NCBI RefSeq assembly: GCF_040802235.1
Contig: NC_133156.1
Location: 26,617,343 to 26,681,342, forward strand
Length of the DNA stretch: 64,000 nucleotides
Origin: Manis javanica
Lineage: Eukaryota > Chordata > Mammalia > Pholidota > Manidae
Direction: 5' to 3'
Notes under the pieces: generated by a model
Seen by the model: only the letters and a program-made list of their open reading frames with translations
The model's database searches: none
What the model was told of the DNA's origin: nothing
Shown: positions 45,430 through 57,530 of the stretch, one piece after another
How the letters are laid out: each line of letters opens with the position of its first letter
How positions within the stretch are numbered: position 1 is the stretch's first letter
Position numbers and translations under genes: made by a program

Positions 45430-45890
45430 TTTTAAAAATGGCTTGATTGAGGTGGTGTTTCATTCAATAGACTGCACACAGTTTAAATGGATGATTTTTT
45501 TAAGATACACCCACATCCTCATTTACTCCTGCAACCATCACTACAATCAGGATGGTGATGACATAACCTCAGAGAGCTTCCCGAGGCTTCTGGGTGATCC
45601 CTCCCCCAAAGCTGTTCATCTGCTCTCTGTCTTTATCAATCAGTTTGCATTTTGAGGACTTCTATATAAATTCAACCACATGGCTTGTATCCATTTTTTC
45701 TGCCTCTTCTCACTCAACATGATTATTCTGAAATCCACCCATGTTAACGTGGGCATCAGTAGTTCACTTCTTATCACTGAGCAGTAGGTGTCCCATGGTG
45801 TGGCTGTATTACAAGCCATGAATGATCATTCATTCACTTATGGATGGACAGCTGAGCTGTTCCCAGTTTTTTAAGCTGCCCTCTGCTTCT
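45430..45890 (-). mobile_element. Antisense L1M 3' end
   Basis: 'ggcttgattgaggtggtgtt', 'tcctgcaaccatcactacaa', 'ttctatataaattcaaccac' and 'cattcacttatggatggaca' are the reverse L1M 3' region in order. Confidence 0.7.
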
Positions 45891-46049
45891 CCAGAATGCC
45901 ACGGGGCACAAGGGAGAGTCTTGGTGGGCTGGACCCAAGCCAAGGCGACTCAGAGCATCACTTTATCCACTGGGCTTCCTCCTCCAGCCCCGGACATGAA
46001 GCATCCTCTGGACTTCAGCATGCCAGAACTCAGGCCCCTCCCCCACCGC

Positions 46050-46165
46050 TTAGGAACTGCATGGCCTTCAGAAAGTGCTGGTTCTTTCGTGCAACTCAGT
46101 CTCCTCACCTGTAAAATAGGGACCCCATGCGACTGTAGTGAGACAAGGTCCTCACAGGCCTAATG
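46050..46165 (+). repeat. MIR fragment
   Basis: 'gcaactcagtctcctcacct' and 'gtaaaatagggaccccatgc' are sense MIR core words. Confidence 0.55.
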
Positions 46166-46680
46166 CTGAATATGGCATCCCACAGTAAAGCTTTTGTTTG
46201 AGCAAAGTTTCACAAGTATACAGTTATTCACAGTTTCACAATTTAAAAACTGAAATTTGGAAAACTTCAAATCTAGATCCTTTCAAGTTTGGCAGACTAT
46301 TTAAAGTAAAAACGGAGCGTCAGCTATCGTGTGGGTGAGCAGTTGTTTTCCTGAGTGCCGTGGCATTCTCCTTTTAATTAGTGCCGGTCTCCTAGAAAAG
46401 CCATGTCTGTAATTTCTGGGGCGTGTCCATCAGAGCTGCTTTTAGATTTCCATGTCTTTATGGGCTGTGGCCACTTCCGTGGACAAGGCAAGTTTCCTAA
46501 TCTGCTTCCTGAGAGAGGGAGGGTCTGCAAATCCCATGACTGCCAGCTGGAGCCTTGAAATAAAACATCAAAGCCTCTGGAAATAAGGATGCCATCTCCC
46601 CTTGGTCTGCTTATCAAGGGCTCCTGGCACCCCAATCCTTTTGGGTCAGTAGGTCCCCAGGCAGCTCGAAGCAGCTGTGT
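46166..46680. other. No gene or element recognised
   Basis: Intergenic DNA without a supported feature. Confidence 0.4.
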
Positions 46681-46684
46681 CTTG

Positions 46685-46830
46685 GATAAGAGTTCAGGCT
46701 CTGTAGGCAAACAGATGGGTTCAGCCCCAGCCCGGCTGCTTACCAGCTCTGTGAACTTGCGCGAGTTGCTTGACTGCCCAGGATGTCAGTTTTCTCATCT
46801 ACATAATAAGAGTGATAATAGCCATATCTT
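46685..46830 (+). repeat. MIR
   Basis: 'gcccggctgcttaccagctc', 'tgaacttgcgcgagttgctt' and 'cagttttctcatctacataa' are sense MIR in order. Confidence 0.8.
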
Positions 46831-46849
46831 CTTTCAGAAGGAAGTGACA

Positions 46850-48060
46850 CCGAGGCACTCAGCTTGGCTACTGTTACCATCATCGCAGGATCTTAGCGAA
46901 GGACACCTAGTCTGCATCCAGCCCCGTGCCCACATCCCCTCCCTGTGACGGGCCGCCCCGAGCCTCCGCCTTTGTGCCCCGCCTGAGAGGGGGCGCCACA
47001 CGCAGCCTGCTCTGGGCAGCTCTGTGGGGGAGAGTTCCGGGGTTGGCCCCTTCTCATCTCCTGGGCATTTCTCACCACTGGGGCTGGGTTTGTGCTGACA
47101 CTTGGGGCATCAGCCTGGCTATTCCCCAGGGCGATTCCTCAAGGCAGAGCATGTTTCCCTTGCCCATCTCTTCTACCTTTCCCTGGCCTACCCCACAAAG
47201 AATATCCCAAATTCCCTCCCTCAGCCCTTCCTTAGGGACAGAGCTGGAGTTATCAGACCACCAGTCATGAGCCTTTGGTGATGCCCTTCTCATAATGGAA
47301 ACCAAGAGAACACGGGAAGGGCCAAGCAGTTCTGGGCACCCGCTGGTCCTACACCAGCTCCCACCGCTCCTGACAGCACGCGAAGAGCTGAACTGAGTGC
47401 AGAGCACACGGGACCATCAAACGGGAAGCTGGGCAGGATACCCACTCTCTCCTCAACTGGTTCACAAGTAATGCCCATAAGCACCCAGAAGGTGCTCGGT
47501 GAGTGCTGGTACTCTATTTTCTTTTTTTGAGAATGGTGTCCTTAAGTCCTACCATTCTATAAAAGGACTGGACCCGCCTGGCCAGGCCGCAGCTGGCCTC
47601 AGATGTGGCCCCCATTCTGCTCGGTCACTGCCCCTCCCAAGGTCCAGTTTGGGAAAGGCCCTCCCTGAGGTGGCTGTTTGTGGGCTTCTAACTCCTTCTT
47701 GGGTCTAAACCGAAGCTGTGGCTCCCCCCATGTTCCTAGTAATTAGAGAGGCCAGAAAAGCCAGGGAGCCTGTATGGAGGCTAGAGGGAGAGGCCGAAGA
47801 CTAAGGCCGGAGGAGCGCCCTGGAGTCTCAAAGCTTCAGATGCCCCTCCAGGGCCGGGAGCTGTTCCCGGAGACCATCGCCTCGAGCCTCTGCCTCTCCT
47901 CACACCGAATACTTCCAGAGATGGCAGGTGCTTTGAAGAATTCTCGAATGTCAGAATCGGACGGGGCATTAGAAAGAGAAAGTCCTACTGCCTCATTTGT
48001 TGGTGTCATTGTATTATTAATAGAAATACTTATGATACAGAATGACTTTCAAAAGTTAAA
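46850..48060. other. GC-rich intergenic stretch, no gene recognised
   Basis: CpG and GC content rise near 46930-47060 and 47780-47900, and several open frames overlap, but no frame has a domain, splice context or start signal that sets it apart. A partial CTCF-like core AGGGGGCGCCAC lies near 46988-46999. Confidence 0.4.
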
Positions 48061-48214
48061 ATAATCTTATTTTTATACTAGCCCCTACCTCCATAATCTC
48101 CATATGACAAAGAAAATCCTCTTACTTTTTGGTGTATACCCTTCCAGATCCTTTTTAGACTTATGTAAATATATGTGAGTAAACATAAAAAGTGATAAAC
48201 TGTAGCATGTCAAA

Positions 48215-48430
48215 ATTCAGGCTCCAGAGTCAGACCAGAGAGGCTTGGATCCTAGCTCCACATCTCACTGGCAAGACATTTAAACCACCTAGGCCACTGT
48301 TTCCCCATCAGTAAATTAGAGGTCATTGCATTTATATCATTGGATGTTTCTGAGAATTGAACACAGTAACCTACTAAATCATTTCACACAGTGGCTGCTG
48401 TGTAGTAAGCACTCAATAAGTATTAACCAT
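48215..48430 (+). repeat. MIR
   Basis: 'tcaggctccagagtcagacc', 'tggatcctagctccacatct' and 'gtagtaagcactcaataagt' show an almost complete sense MIR. Confidence 0.8.
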
Positions 48431-48499
48431 TTTATTAGTATTGATGTTTTGCAAGCTGATTCACTAAGCAGTTCATGGACACATTTCATCTTAAACATA

Positions 48500-48630
48500 T
48501 TTGTTATTTACGGCTGCTTCTGCACTACAATGGCTAAGCTGAGTAGTTGCAGCAGAAACCATAAGGCATACAAAGCCTAAAATGTTCACTATCTTGCTCT
48601 TTACAGAAAAATTTTGTCACTCCATGGTCT
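48500..48630 (-). repeat. hAT relic, same family as 34830-34997
   Basis: 'ggctgcttctgcactacaat', 'taagctgagtagttgcagca' and 'cctaaaatgttcactatctt' are the inner part of the same consensus, read in the opposite direction. Confidence 0.65.
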
Positions 48631-48829
48631 AGATCAGTGACTTTAAAATATGTTCTATCAAACCTAAGGCTCCATGCAGGAATCTCAGGGGAAAGAGAGG
48701 AGGAGGTAGTAGGGTCCCAGGGCCCCAGCACCTTTCTATCAAGACTGATTCTCTTATTCGTTTAAGTTAACTAGCCCTTTTATCAGACACTTAAGGAAGA
48801 ACCATAGCAATTTTTTCCAATCTCTCTCA

Positions 48830-49475
48830 GAGGGTAGAAGCAAAAGGAATATTTCCTACCTCACCTTATGAGGCTAGCATCACCCTAGTACCAAAACCAG
48901 AGAGGCATTACAACAATAGAAGACTGTGAACCAGTAACTCTTGTGAACACATATGCAAAAATCCTAAATAAAATATTAGCAAATCAAATCCAACAGTGTA
49001 TAAAAAGAATTATATACCAATGACCAAGTGGGATTTATTCTGGGTATACAAAGCTAGTTCAACATTAGAAAATCAATTAATATAATCCATCATATCAGCA
49101 GGCTAAAATAGAAAAGTCATGTGATCATATCCTTAGATGCAGAAAAAAACGTTTGACAGAATCCAACACGCATTCATGATAATATCTCTCAGTAAACTAG
49201 GGATAGAGGAGAACACCCTCACTTGATAAATAATATCTACAAAAACCCTACAGCTAGTATTACACGTAACAGTGAGAAACTTGAAGCTTTCCCACTAAGA
49301 TCAGGTAAGCATAAGGCTGTCCCCTCTCACCACTGCTTTTCAACATCTTACTGGAAGTCCTTGCTAATGAACTAAGGGAAGAAAAGGAAATAAAAGGTGT
49401 ACAGCTGGGAAGGAAGAAATAAAACTGTCTGCAGATGATGTGATTGTCTATGCAGAAAGTGCAAAAGAATCAGGG
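48830..49475 (+). pseudogene. L1M ORF2 fragment (RT domain)
   Basis: The sense strand preserves the ORF2 reverse transcriptase order: 'gaggctagcatcaccctagt', 'gaccaagtgggatttattct', 'cttagatgcagaaaaaaacg' and 'tctgcagatgatgtgattgt', the last being the FADD region (A-D-D-V). Frames are broken by many indels. It is older than the L1 at 22.6 kb. Confidence 0.85.
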
Positions 49476-50100
49476 TTTGGAGAGCTTCCAGGTTTGTGAC
49501 ATGTCCACGTACCAGGATGGTAACGCACCCCAACTCCACAGGGACAGAGCTCCTGCCTCTGGGACTCTCCCAGACCTTGCCTATGTTTCTTTTTAGTTGG
49601 CTGTTCACGTGTACCCTTCATCATTTCCTTTAACAAATGGGTAAACATAAGTGTTCCTTGAGTTCTGTGAAAAATCAAATCCAAAGGAGAGGAGATCATA
49701 GGAATCTTCAATTTGTAGAGTCAAACAGAAGTTGTGGCTAAGCTGGGGATCTACTACTTGTGACTGACGTCCTGGCAGGGCATGTCTCGTTGGACTGATT
49801 TCTTAACCTGGGATCTGATGCTTTCTCCAGGTAATGTCATAGCTGAGTTAAATTGTAGGACACCTAGATGGCGTTGTGGGATTCTTCGTGTGGGAAAAAA
49901 CCCCACACATCTGATGACTAGAGTGTCAGAAGCATTCTGAGTGAAAGTAAAGGAAAAAGACAAAGAAAGAGAACTGTAGGTTTTTTCTAATACAGCTACA
50001 TGTGGCAAAATAATAAGATTTGTCAAAGCCAGCAGGTAGATACAAAGATACTAATTTTATTATCCTCTGTACTTTCTTTGTATGCTTGAAATAGTTCATA
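49476..50100. repeat. Ancient repeat-like sequence, unnamed
   Basis: 'gggactctcccagaccttgc', 'ttggctgttcacgtgtaccc' and 'gatctgatgctttctccagg' belong to a very common mammalian interspersed sequence that I cannot name safely. It may be joined to the L1M fragment on its left. Confidence 0.4.
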
Positions 50101-50179
50101 AATTAAAAGAAAAAAGACTTGATATATAAACATGGAAAATATTGTTAACATTTCAAAGGATATACAATGAAAATATCCC

Positions 50180-50366
50180 ACTGTTTCCCAGCCTTTTGGC
50201 TGAGATCAAGTATAGTATCTGTTCTTATCAGTTTAATATCTGGTATGTCCTCATTCCAAGGACACTATATTAAATGGATTTTTGGAGCAGGGAGATGGAA
50301 TAAGAGCTTGCTCCAACCTCCACTCACCGACTTGTACTGCAGTATCTTCTGTAACCGTGCACCCCT
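50180..50366 (+). pseudogene. U2 snRNA retropseudogene
   Basis: The 187 bases align end to end with the 188-base spliceosomal U2 RNA. 'ccttttggctgagatcaagt', 'tctgttcttatcagtttaat' and the Sm-site region 'aaatggatttttggagcagg' are nearly perfect, while the 3' stem-loops are more diverged. The branch-site pairing stretch GUAGUA reads ATAGTA here (near 50213). An A-rich tail follows at 50376-50391 and AAAATATCC repeats on both sides (50170-50178 and 50392-50400), so it is an L1-mediated copy. There is no snRNA promoter evidence, so it is not expected to be a working gene. Confidence 0.9.
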
Positions 50367-50400
50367 TTCGGATTTAAAAAAAAAAGAAAGAAAAATATCC

Positions 50401-51620
50401 TGTTCATTTCAGATTCATGGTCTTCCTCCTTAGAGACACTGATTATTACCAATTTCATATGCATCTTTTAGGAATAGTCTGCAAATGTAAACTTTACTAC
50501 AAAAGCTGCCCCACTCAGAAGAATCATTAAACATCCTTATGCACATGGATGTCTGATTCATACATGTGGGAAGCAGGCCTGCAAACTGAGTGGTGACCCT
50601 TTATTTTGGATGTTCACAGGAAACCACTCTTTATTTTCTCTGTCAATGGTCACAAACCCATGTTGTGTCTTTTCCAGTTGGTGATTATGTGGGCCTCTCG
50701 TGTTTAATTCAGGTCAGCTTTTCTGGAGAATGACTATGGATCTCTTTGAAATATCTTCCCCAGGATCCCTAGAATGAAATTTTCATATATCAAACAAACT
50801 ATTGTTAGGGCAGGCCATCCCAAACACATCCTCAAAATGTAGTGAATATTAGTCTGGCCATTTTCTTACATGGTCCCCAAATAGGCAGGAAGTCACAAAC
50901 TTCAGTTTATTATGTGGGTAAATCCCCTACTTACTCTTTTAGGGAACAAAAAAGAGAGAAAACTTACAAAGTGAGAGCATATTTAGGACTGTTCTGTATC
51001 CTGCCTTTTTTCTCTGACTTATCAATCTATCCTGATATGGTTTCATGCTTCATATCAATCCACATAATCTTGCTCTTTTATTTATAGTGTAAATACTGGT
51101 TCAATTTCATTTATGAACATGCTGGGGGCTAAAATTAGTAACAATCTATGTTTTCAAAAATAAAGTCTTAATTTCTGTTAAGTAAGGTGATCAACTCATC
51201 CCTTTGCTTGGGATTTTCTCGATTTTATCACTTAACGTCTTGGGTCCCAGGAAACCTCTCAGTTATGGGAGTAACTGATAACTGGAATATTTGGTCACTA
51301 TATTTAAGTAAGGTATGAACACTAGACAAGTTTGATTGGGAGTTGGCACATCATAACAACATGAGTTATGATCTTCATTTTTGCCCTAAAATGAAATAAT
51401 TAATCAAATATTGTTCTGATAAAATAAAGATTTTTGTAGGACTTCTCTTATTGCTAGGAATTGCCTCATGTTTTTAGGTAGCTGCATAATATTCCATTGT
51501 GTGGCTTTACCATAATGTTATTAAACCTTTCCCTGTTGATGGACATTTAATTTTTTTCCAGTGTTTTGCTGGAATAAATAAGTATGCCATCAATGTTCTT
51601 ATTTATCTGTTCTAAAAACT
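50401..51620 (-). mobile_element. Antisense old L1 segments
   Basis: Scattered words of reverse L1 3' regions occur, clearest at 51475-51615 ('gcataatattccattgtgtg', 'ccctgttgatggacatttaa') and around 50990-51090. Boundaries are unclear and some of the interval may be unique. Confidence 0.5.
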
Positions 51621-51621
51621 G

Positions 51622-53200
51622 GTAAATTCCGTTTAATAATTTGTTTTGAAAATAAGGTTTTCCTGCTAAAGACGAAACTCAAAAAGTCACAGGATTAAAG
51701 ACTCTTTCACTCTGGGCCTTCTGTGAGTCTCTTTTTCTTCAGGTGACTGACTGGGCTAAGAATGAGTTTAAAACAGTTTGGCAGCCACAGTCTGGGAAGG
51801 AAGCCCAGGCCAAAGGGTGGCTTCCCGGGGTTCAGGAGGCAGAAAAACAGCCCGGTGCTGTGGTTCCCAGTGCGGAGGGGGTGTTTATTGAGGCAGTGGG
51901 AGCTGAGCTGGCCAGACTCTGAGGGGTCCAGTGTTGGCTGGGAGTAGCACTGAGAGACTCGAGCCTTTCAGCTGTGTTCTAAAAGGAGCAGGGAGAGGAA
52001 GGAAAGACAAGCCCAGACACACACTGGGTGGCTGCCGGCTGGCCGGGGCGCTTGGTACAACAAGCCAGATGCCAGGCCATGGGGCCCAGCCAGCTCTTCA
52101 CCACCAGGAACCCACCCCACACTGGGCAGGTTTAGGTCAGTTCCGCAGTTGCTTCTCCGGACTATTAGGAATGGGTTTTTACAGAGTATGGGATAATGCA
52201 GTACTTTTCCAGGGACATGTGCTGCCTGGGCCAGAAAGGGGATTGTCTAGCCATGTTATATGTGTGATGCATGTGTATTAATGCATCGTTTATCCATCAA
52301 AGGGGCTGCAGCATCACGCCCCAAACTGTTCTGTGCAGAGTATTGTTAGTGAAACACAAAGTCCAAGAGTCAAAAAAGTTTGGGAAGTTCCAGGTCAGTC
52401 AAAATCAAGTAAAATTCTTTATTATGACAATTATCACAGATCAATATGCTAATACAGTGCTTTGTTAACTTTCAAAAAGGATATAAAGTGTGCGTTGTTT
52501 CCAAAACTTTGAGTCCTTGGAATCCCCTCCCCACAGCGCCTAATAGCATCTTTGCTGATTCTAGTCCTTAGGACAAGGCAGAAGTCAACAGGCCTGCCCT
52601 TACACAGCCACGAGTCTAGGACAGAGTGAGCTGTGGAACCTGGCCAATGAGACACACCGTGGACACTGCCATGTCCTACACACATTCATGATGGGCATCT
52701 TTCATGATACCAAATAATTGACTTCTATGAGCATGAGAGATTCTCCTGGAATTCTGAGTCAGGAGCAGCCCTGTGGGGTCCAAGCAGTTGAATGAACATG
52801 GCAGAGGAGCCGGTCTTTCTACAGCTGCTTCACTGCCCCTCACTTCTCTTAGTCCCAGAGATTGGGCATGACACCTAACTAACTGCAGTGACCTCTAAGG
52901 TCCTCTGTGCATGAGGCCTGGTGCACACAGGCCCAACTGGCATCCCATGGTGTGACTCTGTGCTTACGACTCCATCTTTACTGATGCGTTCTTTTCGGTT
53001 AAAATGCAAAGCCATCTGAGAAGAACCATTGCCAAGGTCCTAGGCAGCCTCTCTGCCCTGAGAGTTGTGTGGAAAGAGCCAAGTCTGGTGTTGGTGGAAA
53101 ATGGACTGCCCTGTGCTAGTGGCTGCATTTGCAAATCTTTGGGTAAGGCTGGTACATTGTATCCAGGGTCTCTTCCTTTGGAAAGAACCGTAAAATGAAA
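51622..53200. other. No gene recognised
   Basis: Intergenic DNA. A 116-codon plus-strand frame at 51931-52281 has no domain. One copy of a 27-base motif repeated near 53477 lies at 52683-52709. Confidence 0.4.
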
Positions 53201-53204
53201 TGCT

Positions 53205-53340
53205 AAGGAGTGTGGGAGAAACTGAGTCTTAGCTCATTCTGCCACTAATTTGCTGATTGATATTATAAAATCTTTTCCTCTTTCTGAACCTCACATTCTT
53301 CCTCTGTAAAATGAGGTGGTGGGACTGTCTCACTTATTTT
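53205..53340 (+). repeat. MIR fragment
   Basis: 'tttctgaacctcacattctt' and 'cctctgtaaaatgaggtggt' are sense MIR core words. Confidence 0.6.
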
Positions 53341-53739
53341 TTTTTTCTGACGTTCTGATCAGAGGAAGACTTCTGTCAAACAAAGGTCTGAAGTGTCATT
53401 CCATGTAAAACGGATTAAAGTGGTCCCTAACCAAAATGTTCCTAAGGTAGTGTTACATCATTATAACATGATTTATAAATTCATGACGGGCATCTTTCAT
53501 GGTACAGAAAATCACGAAAAATCAGGATGTTTACTGTGAAAATCAGGATGGAAGTGTTTTAGGAGGAGGGAGTAGTTATGACTGGGTCAGGGTACACCAA
53601 GGGCTTGTGGGTGGCTGTAGAATTCTATTTCTTGACCTGAGTAGAAGTTACAAATGCTCTTTTTCTTAGAATATTACAGTAAACTACAAAAATATTACTA
53701 ATATGTTACAAAATTGATCACTGAGAACACAAATGCGTC

Positions 53740-54200
53740 AATTAGGTTTAGCTGTAAAATGCAGAAACTCCAAAATAAAAGTGGCTTAAACAAGATAGAA
53801 GTTTATGTTTCTTTCATGTAAATGATGTCTGGGGGTGAACAGTCCAGGACACTCTATGTAGTTGAATAAGAACTCGATGACCATCAGGGACCCAAGGCTC
53901 CTTCTTTGTCCACCACCTTCAACACAAAACTTCCAATTCAAAGTCCTGACTGAGCTCCATCTACATTAAAGCCAGAAAAAGTAGGTAGGAGAAGAAGGGC
54001 ACACCCCTCACTTTAAGGAACCCACCATAAGTAGCACCCACAACCTTTATTTATATACCATTGATCAAAAACTTAATGCCATGGACGTACCTAACTGAGG
54101 GTTGTCTTTAATTTGGGCGGCCATGGACCACCCAACTGTAGTTCCCACAACACAGGAAAAAGGGAAGCGTAGATTTAGGAGACAACGAGCAGAATCTGTC
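53740..54200. repeat. Ancient interspersed repeat, unnamed
   Basis: 'aataaaagtggcttaaacaa', 'tagaagtttatgtttctttc' and 'gaccatcagggacccaaggc' mark a very common old mammalian repeat. Possible relatives lie at 21990-22400, 56860-57300 and 60300-60630. Confidence 0.5.
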
Positions 54201-54720
54201 ACACCTATTAATGGATTTTGGTTTCTCATGTTTTGAAATTTAATGGGTGATCACTTTTGGTGTCTTTGATGCTTATCAGTCACAACTTTAAATATAGTTT
54301 GAGGTATACAAAATGAGAGGAATATTAATAGTTAGTGGAACTGTGGAAGCACTCACAAAATGTGAGTGAACTAGAAACCCCCTAAGAGCTTTTCCAATGT
54401 TGACATTCTAGAATTCTGTGGAAGCCCTGGCCCCTCCCATGAGCTTCCTGAGACCTTCCTCTCTGGGGACCATCAGAGGGCTTCTCTAACTTTAGGACTG
54501 AGAACTGTGCTCATTGTTTCTTCTGAGTCAGCAGAGCCCCAGCCAAACATCTTGAAAAGCACTCTGTCACTCAGCAGCCTGCCCTCTCGGATAGGAGTTC
54601 CCCAGAGGAGGTGTAGTTTACTGAGGCTTTGCAAATTCAGTGTTTCAAAGCAGCTGCTGCTGCTTAGCAGGGAAGAGCTCAGCCATTCCTTTCAGAGATC
54701 TCTAGCAGAAGGGACTATTT
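54201..54720. other. No gene or element recognised
   Basis: Unique-looking intergenic DNA; the 90-codon frame at 54507-54779 lacks a domain. Confidence 0.4.
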
Positions 54721-54724
54721 TTGG

Positions 54725-54825
54725 TTCAACTCTTACTTTGCAGAGGAGGAAGCATGGGTCCAGAGAGGTGGAGAGATGAACTTGAAGTCACTAGGAACTT
54801 AGAAGGCAGCTGGGCCATGTACTGA
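54725..54825 (-). repeat. MIR fragment
   Basis: 'gagaggtggagagatgaact' and 'cactaggaacttagaaggca' fit a diverged reverse MIR. Confidence 0.45.
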
Positions 54826-54859
54826 CTCGTCCAGATGCCTTCTGTTACTGTTAATCATA

Positions 54860-55010
54860 ATGGCTTAAATGTAATGTACACTTCCTGTGTGTCAGGCTCT
54901 GGGTTAAGGACATCACACACGTTATCTCATTTAACCCTCACAACCCTGAGAGATTAGTACAGTTTTTTTCTTCTCTGATGGTCTTACAGGTGAGGAACCT
55001 GTGGCCCCAT
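54860..55010 (-). repeat. MIR
   Basis: 'tgtgtgtcaggctctgggtt', 'gttatctcatttaaccctca' and 'cttacaggtgaggaacctgt' are reverse MIR blocks in order. Confidence 0.75.
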
Positions 55011-56280
55011 GAGCCTAAGGCCTCCCTGTTCCTTGGGGTGGATCAGAGCTGGAGCCCAGGCAGGGCAGCCCCGGGGCCTGCCCTTTAACCTCTGTGCAAG
55101 AACTCTTTTCCTGCTGGGCTCCTGGTGTGAGGAGGCCGACTTTACGAGAGCAAGAGTATTCATTCACCTCTTGGAGAGTGCATTCCTTCAGACCACCTTT
55201 TGCTCCGGTGCTATGTTCCTTCACCAGCCTCTTAATGTCTAGTTCAGCAGCTCGGCACAGGGCCTAACATACCCTGAGGCGTGGACACAAAGCCGGCAAG
55301 GGTTCTGAGCCCAGACGTCAGAATCACCTCTCCCGCAGGCGGGCCTCAGCGGGTCTTCCTCTCTGGCAGCTTTCTGTGCTCTGTATGCAGTGGCATCTCA
55401 GTGGCACAGCCCTTCTGCGTGCTGTGGCTCTCTTTCCCCTGGCAGAGGAGCTGTGGCCTTGGCTGGCTTTGCTGGCCACGGGAAGCTCTCAGGATGAGCA
55501 GCGCTGTGGAGTCTCTGTGGAGAATTTCGCGCTTTCACTCACCTCCGGCTTGTCAGGTTCCCCCTGTCCTCCAGCACAGGAGGCTTTTAATCTGTTCCAA
55601 AGGATGAGGTAACGGGGCCAAGGACTGTGTATCTCAGAGAAGGTTCTAGAAGGGCCCAGGGCCAGAAGGTATTGTTTTTGTCCTTCCAACAGCATTTCTG
55701 AGAGGAAAGTCAGTGGGGATGGGGATGCTGGGCAGCCTGTTGAGAGGACAGAGGGGTTGGAACAGTGAAAGGGAATCAACATAGCTGACCGGCTTCTGTG
55801 AAGAGCGTAACCCTGGAAAATCCCAGAGCCTCATTCGCCCAGTCTGTGCAGGAGCCACAGCTGAAGAAGACAAAGTTCCACCCCCACGAGTCACTCAAAG
55901 CTCTGCAATCTTTACTTTTATATCCTAACAGCATTACAAAGGATCTAATGAATAATCCTTAGAAAATTCCATTCTTGTTCCCATCAAGTTCTTCATCTCT
56001 TTACTCCTACTGTGCAACTGCTAGGAAACTACTCAGCCACACACTCAGGACTTGGGGATTTTTGTCTTTTCCTTCCTTTCTTATTTTTTTTCATTATTTT
56101 TCCTAATTTTTCTCATAAAAAATTATTTTGTTGGAACTTTTCATTTTGAGATGATTGTAGATTCACAAGAAACTGGAAATGTAGTAGCACTTAAGGCCCC
56201 ATGTACGCTTTACTCACTTTTCCCCATGGTTACACCAAACCTTAATTCTTTCCTATTAAATTTTAATAGAGTTGTTGCAA
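55011..56280. other. No gene recognised
   Basis: Intergenic DNA, GC-rich at 55.0-55.6 kb. Overlapping frames up to 108 codons on both strands have no domains, and no splice pattern links them. Confidence 0.4.
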
Positions 56281-56284
56281 GGAT

Positions 56285-56460
56285 TAGATGAGCTATGAGA
56301 TTATTACTGTCATCACAATTTTACATAAGAAATTGAGTACCAGAGAAATTAAATACTTTGCTCAAAATCCCCAGCAATGGGTGCAGAATCAGGACCCAGA
56401 CTCTGATTTACTGACTCCAATTTTGTGCATGCTCACATTAATTCTTATTCTGCTTCCCTT
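56285..56460 (-). repeat. MIR
   Basis: 'aagaaattgagtaccagaga', 'aatactttgctcaaaatccc' and 'gactctgatttactgactcc' are reverse MIR words. Confidence 0.6.
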
Positions 56461-56859
56461 TCTGTCCCTCTCCAGGAGAGAGGACAAGTCCTGAAGGGGC
56501 CCCATCCCTGACAGTTGCCAAAAGTTGGAGGAGCCTCCCTTTCATAGCTTGGCTGCAGAGTCATCAAGTCTGTTTGTGACCCAGACAGCAGCCCCAGACA
56601 CTGCTTCGGCTCTTCCCCAAACTTTCTGCTCCCCTAAGGCTGCTCTTTGCCCCTTCCTATGACTTTCTTCCTCTCTCCCTCGCCTGCTTTGATGTTTCTT
56701 TGAAGCCGAGGTGGTACTCCCCTGCCCTGTGTAAGGGATACCATCACCTTTCTCTTAAAGGTATAACTGTCACTCACCTTGTCTCACAGACACGAGAAAA
56801 AGTTATATGCCTGCTGAGTAAACACAAGACCTCAGAGCCATAAATTAAATTTCTTCTGT

Positions 56860-57300
56860 TAAAAGGGACAGAAAACCCAAACCAGGAGAAGCAAAAAGGG
56901 GATTGATTGGCTACTGTAAACAAAAAGTCCGGGAGTAGGGCTATATATCACATAGGCATTGCAGTCTGCTGTGTGTCACAAAAAACTGGATTCCAAAAAC
57001 TTTCATCTCACTTTGCAAAGCAATCTGGCCATCGTGCAGCACGATGTGGAGCACGGGCAGCCACTGGTACTGCTGCAGTCCCTTCTGCCAGCCTTCCCTG
57101 TGGCTTTCATTCTCCTGCTGCTCCTCTTCTGGCCTCCTATCTGCAGCCCAAGAAGAAAAAGGGATAAGGTCAAAGCCTTCCTCCTTTCACAAGCTCCCCC
57201 AGAAGCCCCAGGGAATGACTTCTGCTGCAAGTCATTGGCCAGCGCCATGTCACATGGCCTCCCTGCACTGCAAGGGAATCCAGGAAGCTGAATAGTTCGG
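56860..57300. repeat. Ancient interspersed repeat, second copy
   Basis: 'cagaagccccagggaatgac' and 'cattggccagcgccatgtca' then 'ctgcaagggaatccaggaag' parallel the right half of 21990-22400. The order of shared blocks is the same in both copies. Confidence 0.5.
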
Positions 57301-57420
57301 GCTGGACAAAGAGCTCCCTGAGCTAAACTAAGGGTCTGCTGCTTAGGCAGAAGAGCAGACAAACAGCAGTGGCTGCACCAAGCTGGTTTAGGGGCTTAGA
57401 CCAATGTCCCAGGACCAGTC

Positions 57421-57530
57421 ATGTGCTCTCTCTCTTTTTCTATGTCCTTCTTTCCCTGTCTTACTTTCTGTCTCTGTCTCTTGTTCTGTCTGTCTGTCTC
57501 TCCCTTTCTAGGTCTGTCTTAGCACACTGC
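57421..57530 (+). repeat. Pyrimidine-rich low-complexity tract
   Basis: Over 100 bases are mostly TCTC, TTTC and TGTC units on this strand, suggesting an aged simple repeat. Confidence 0.7.
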
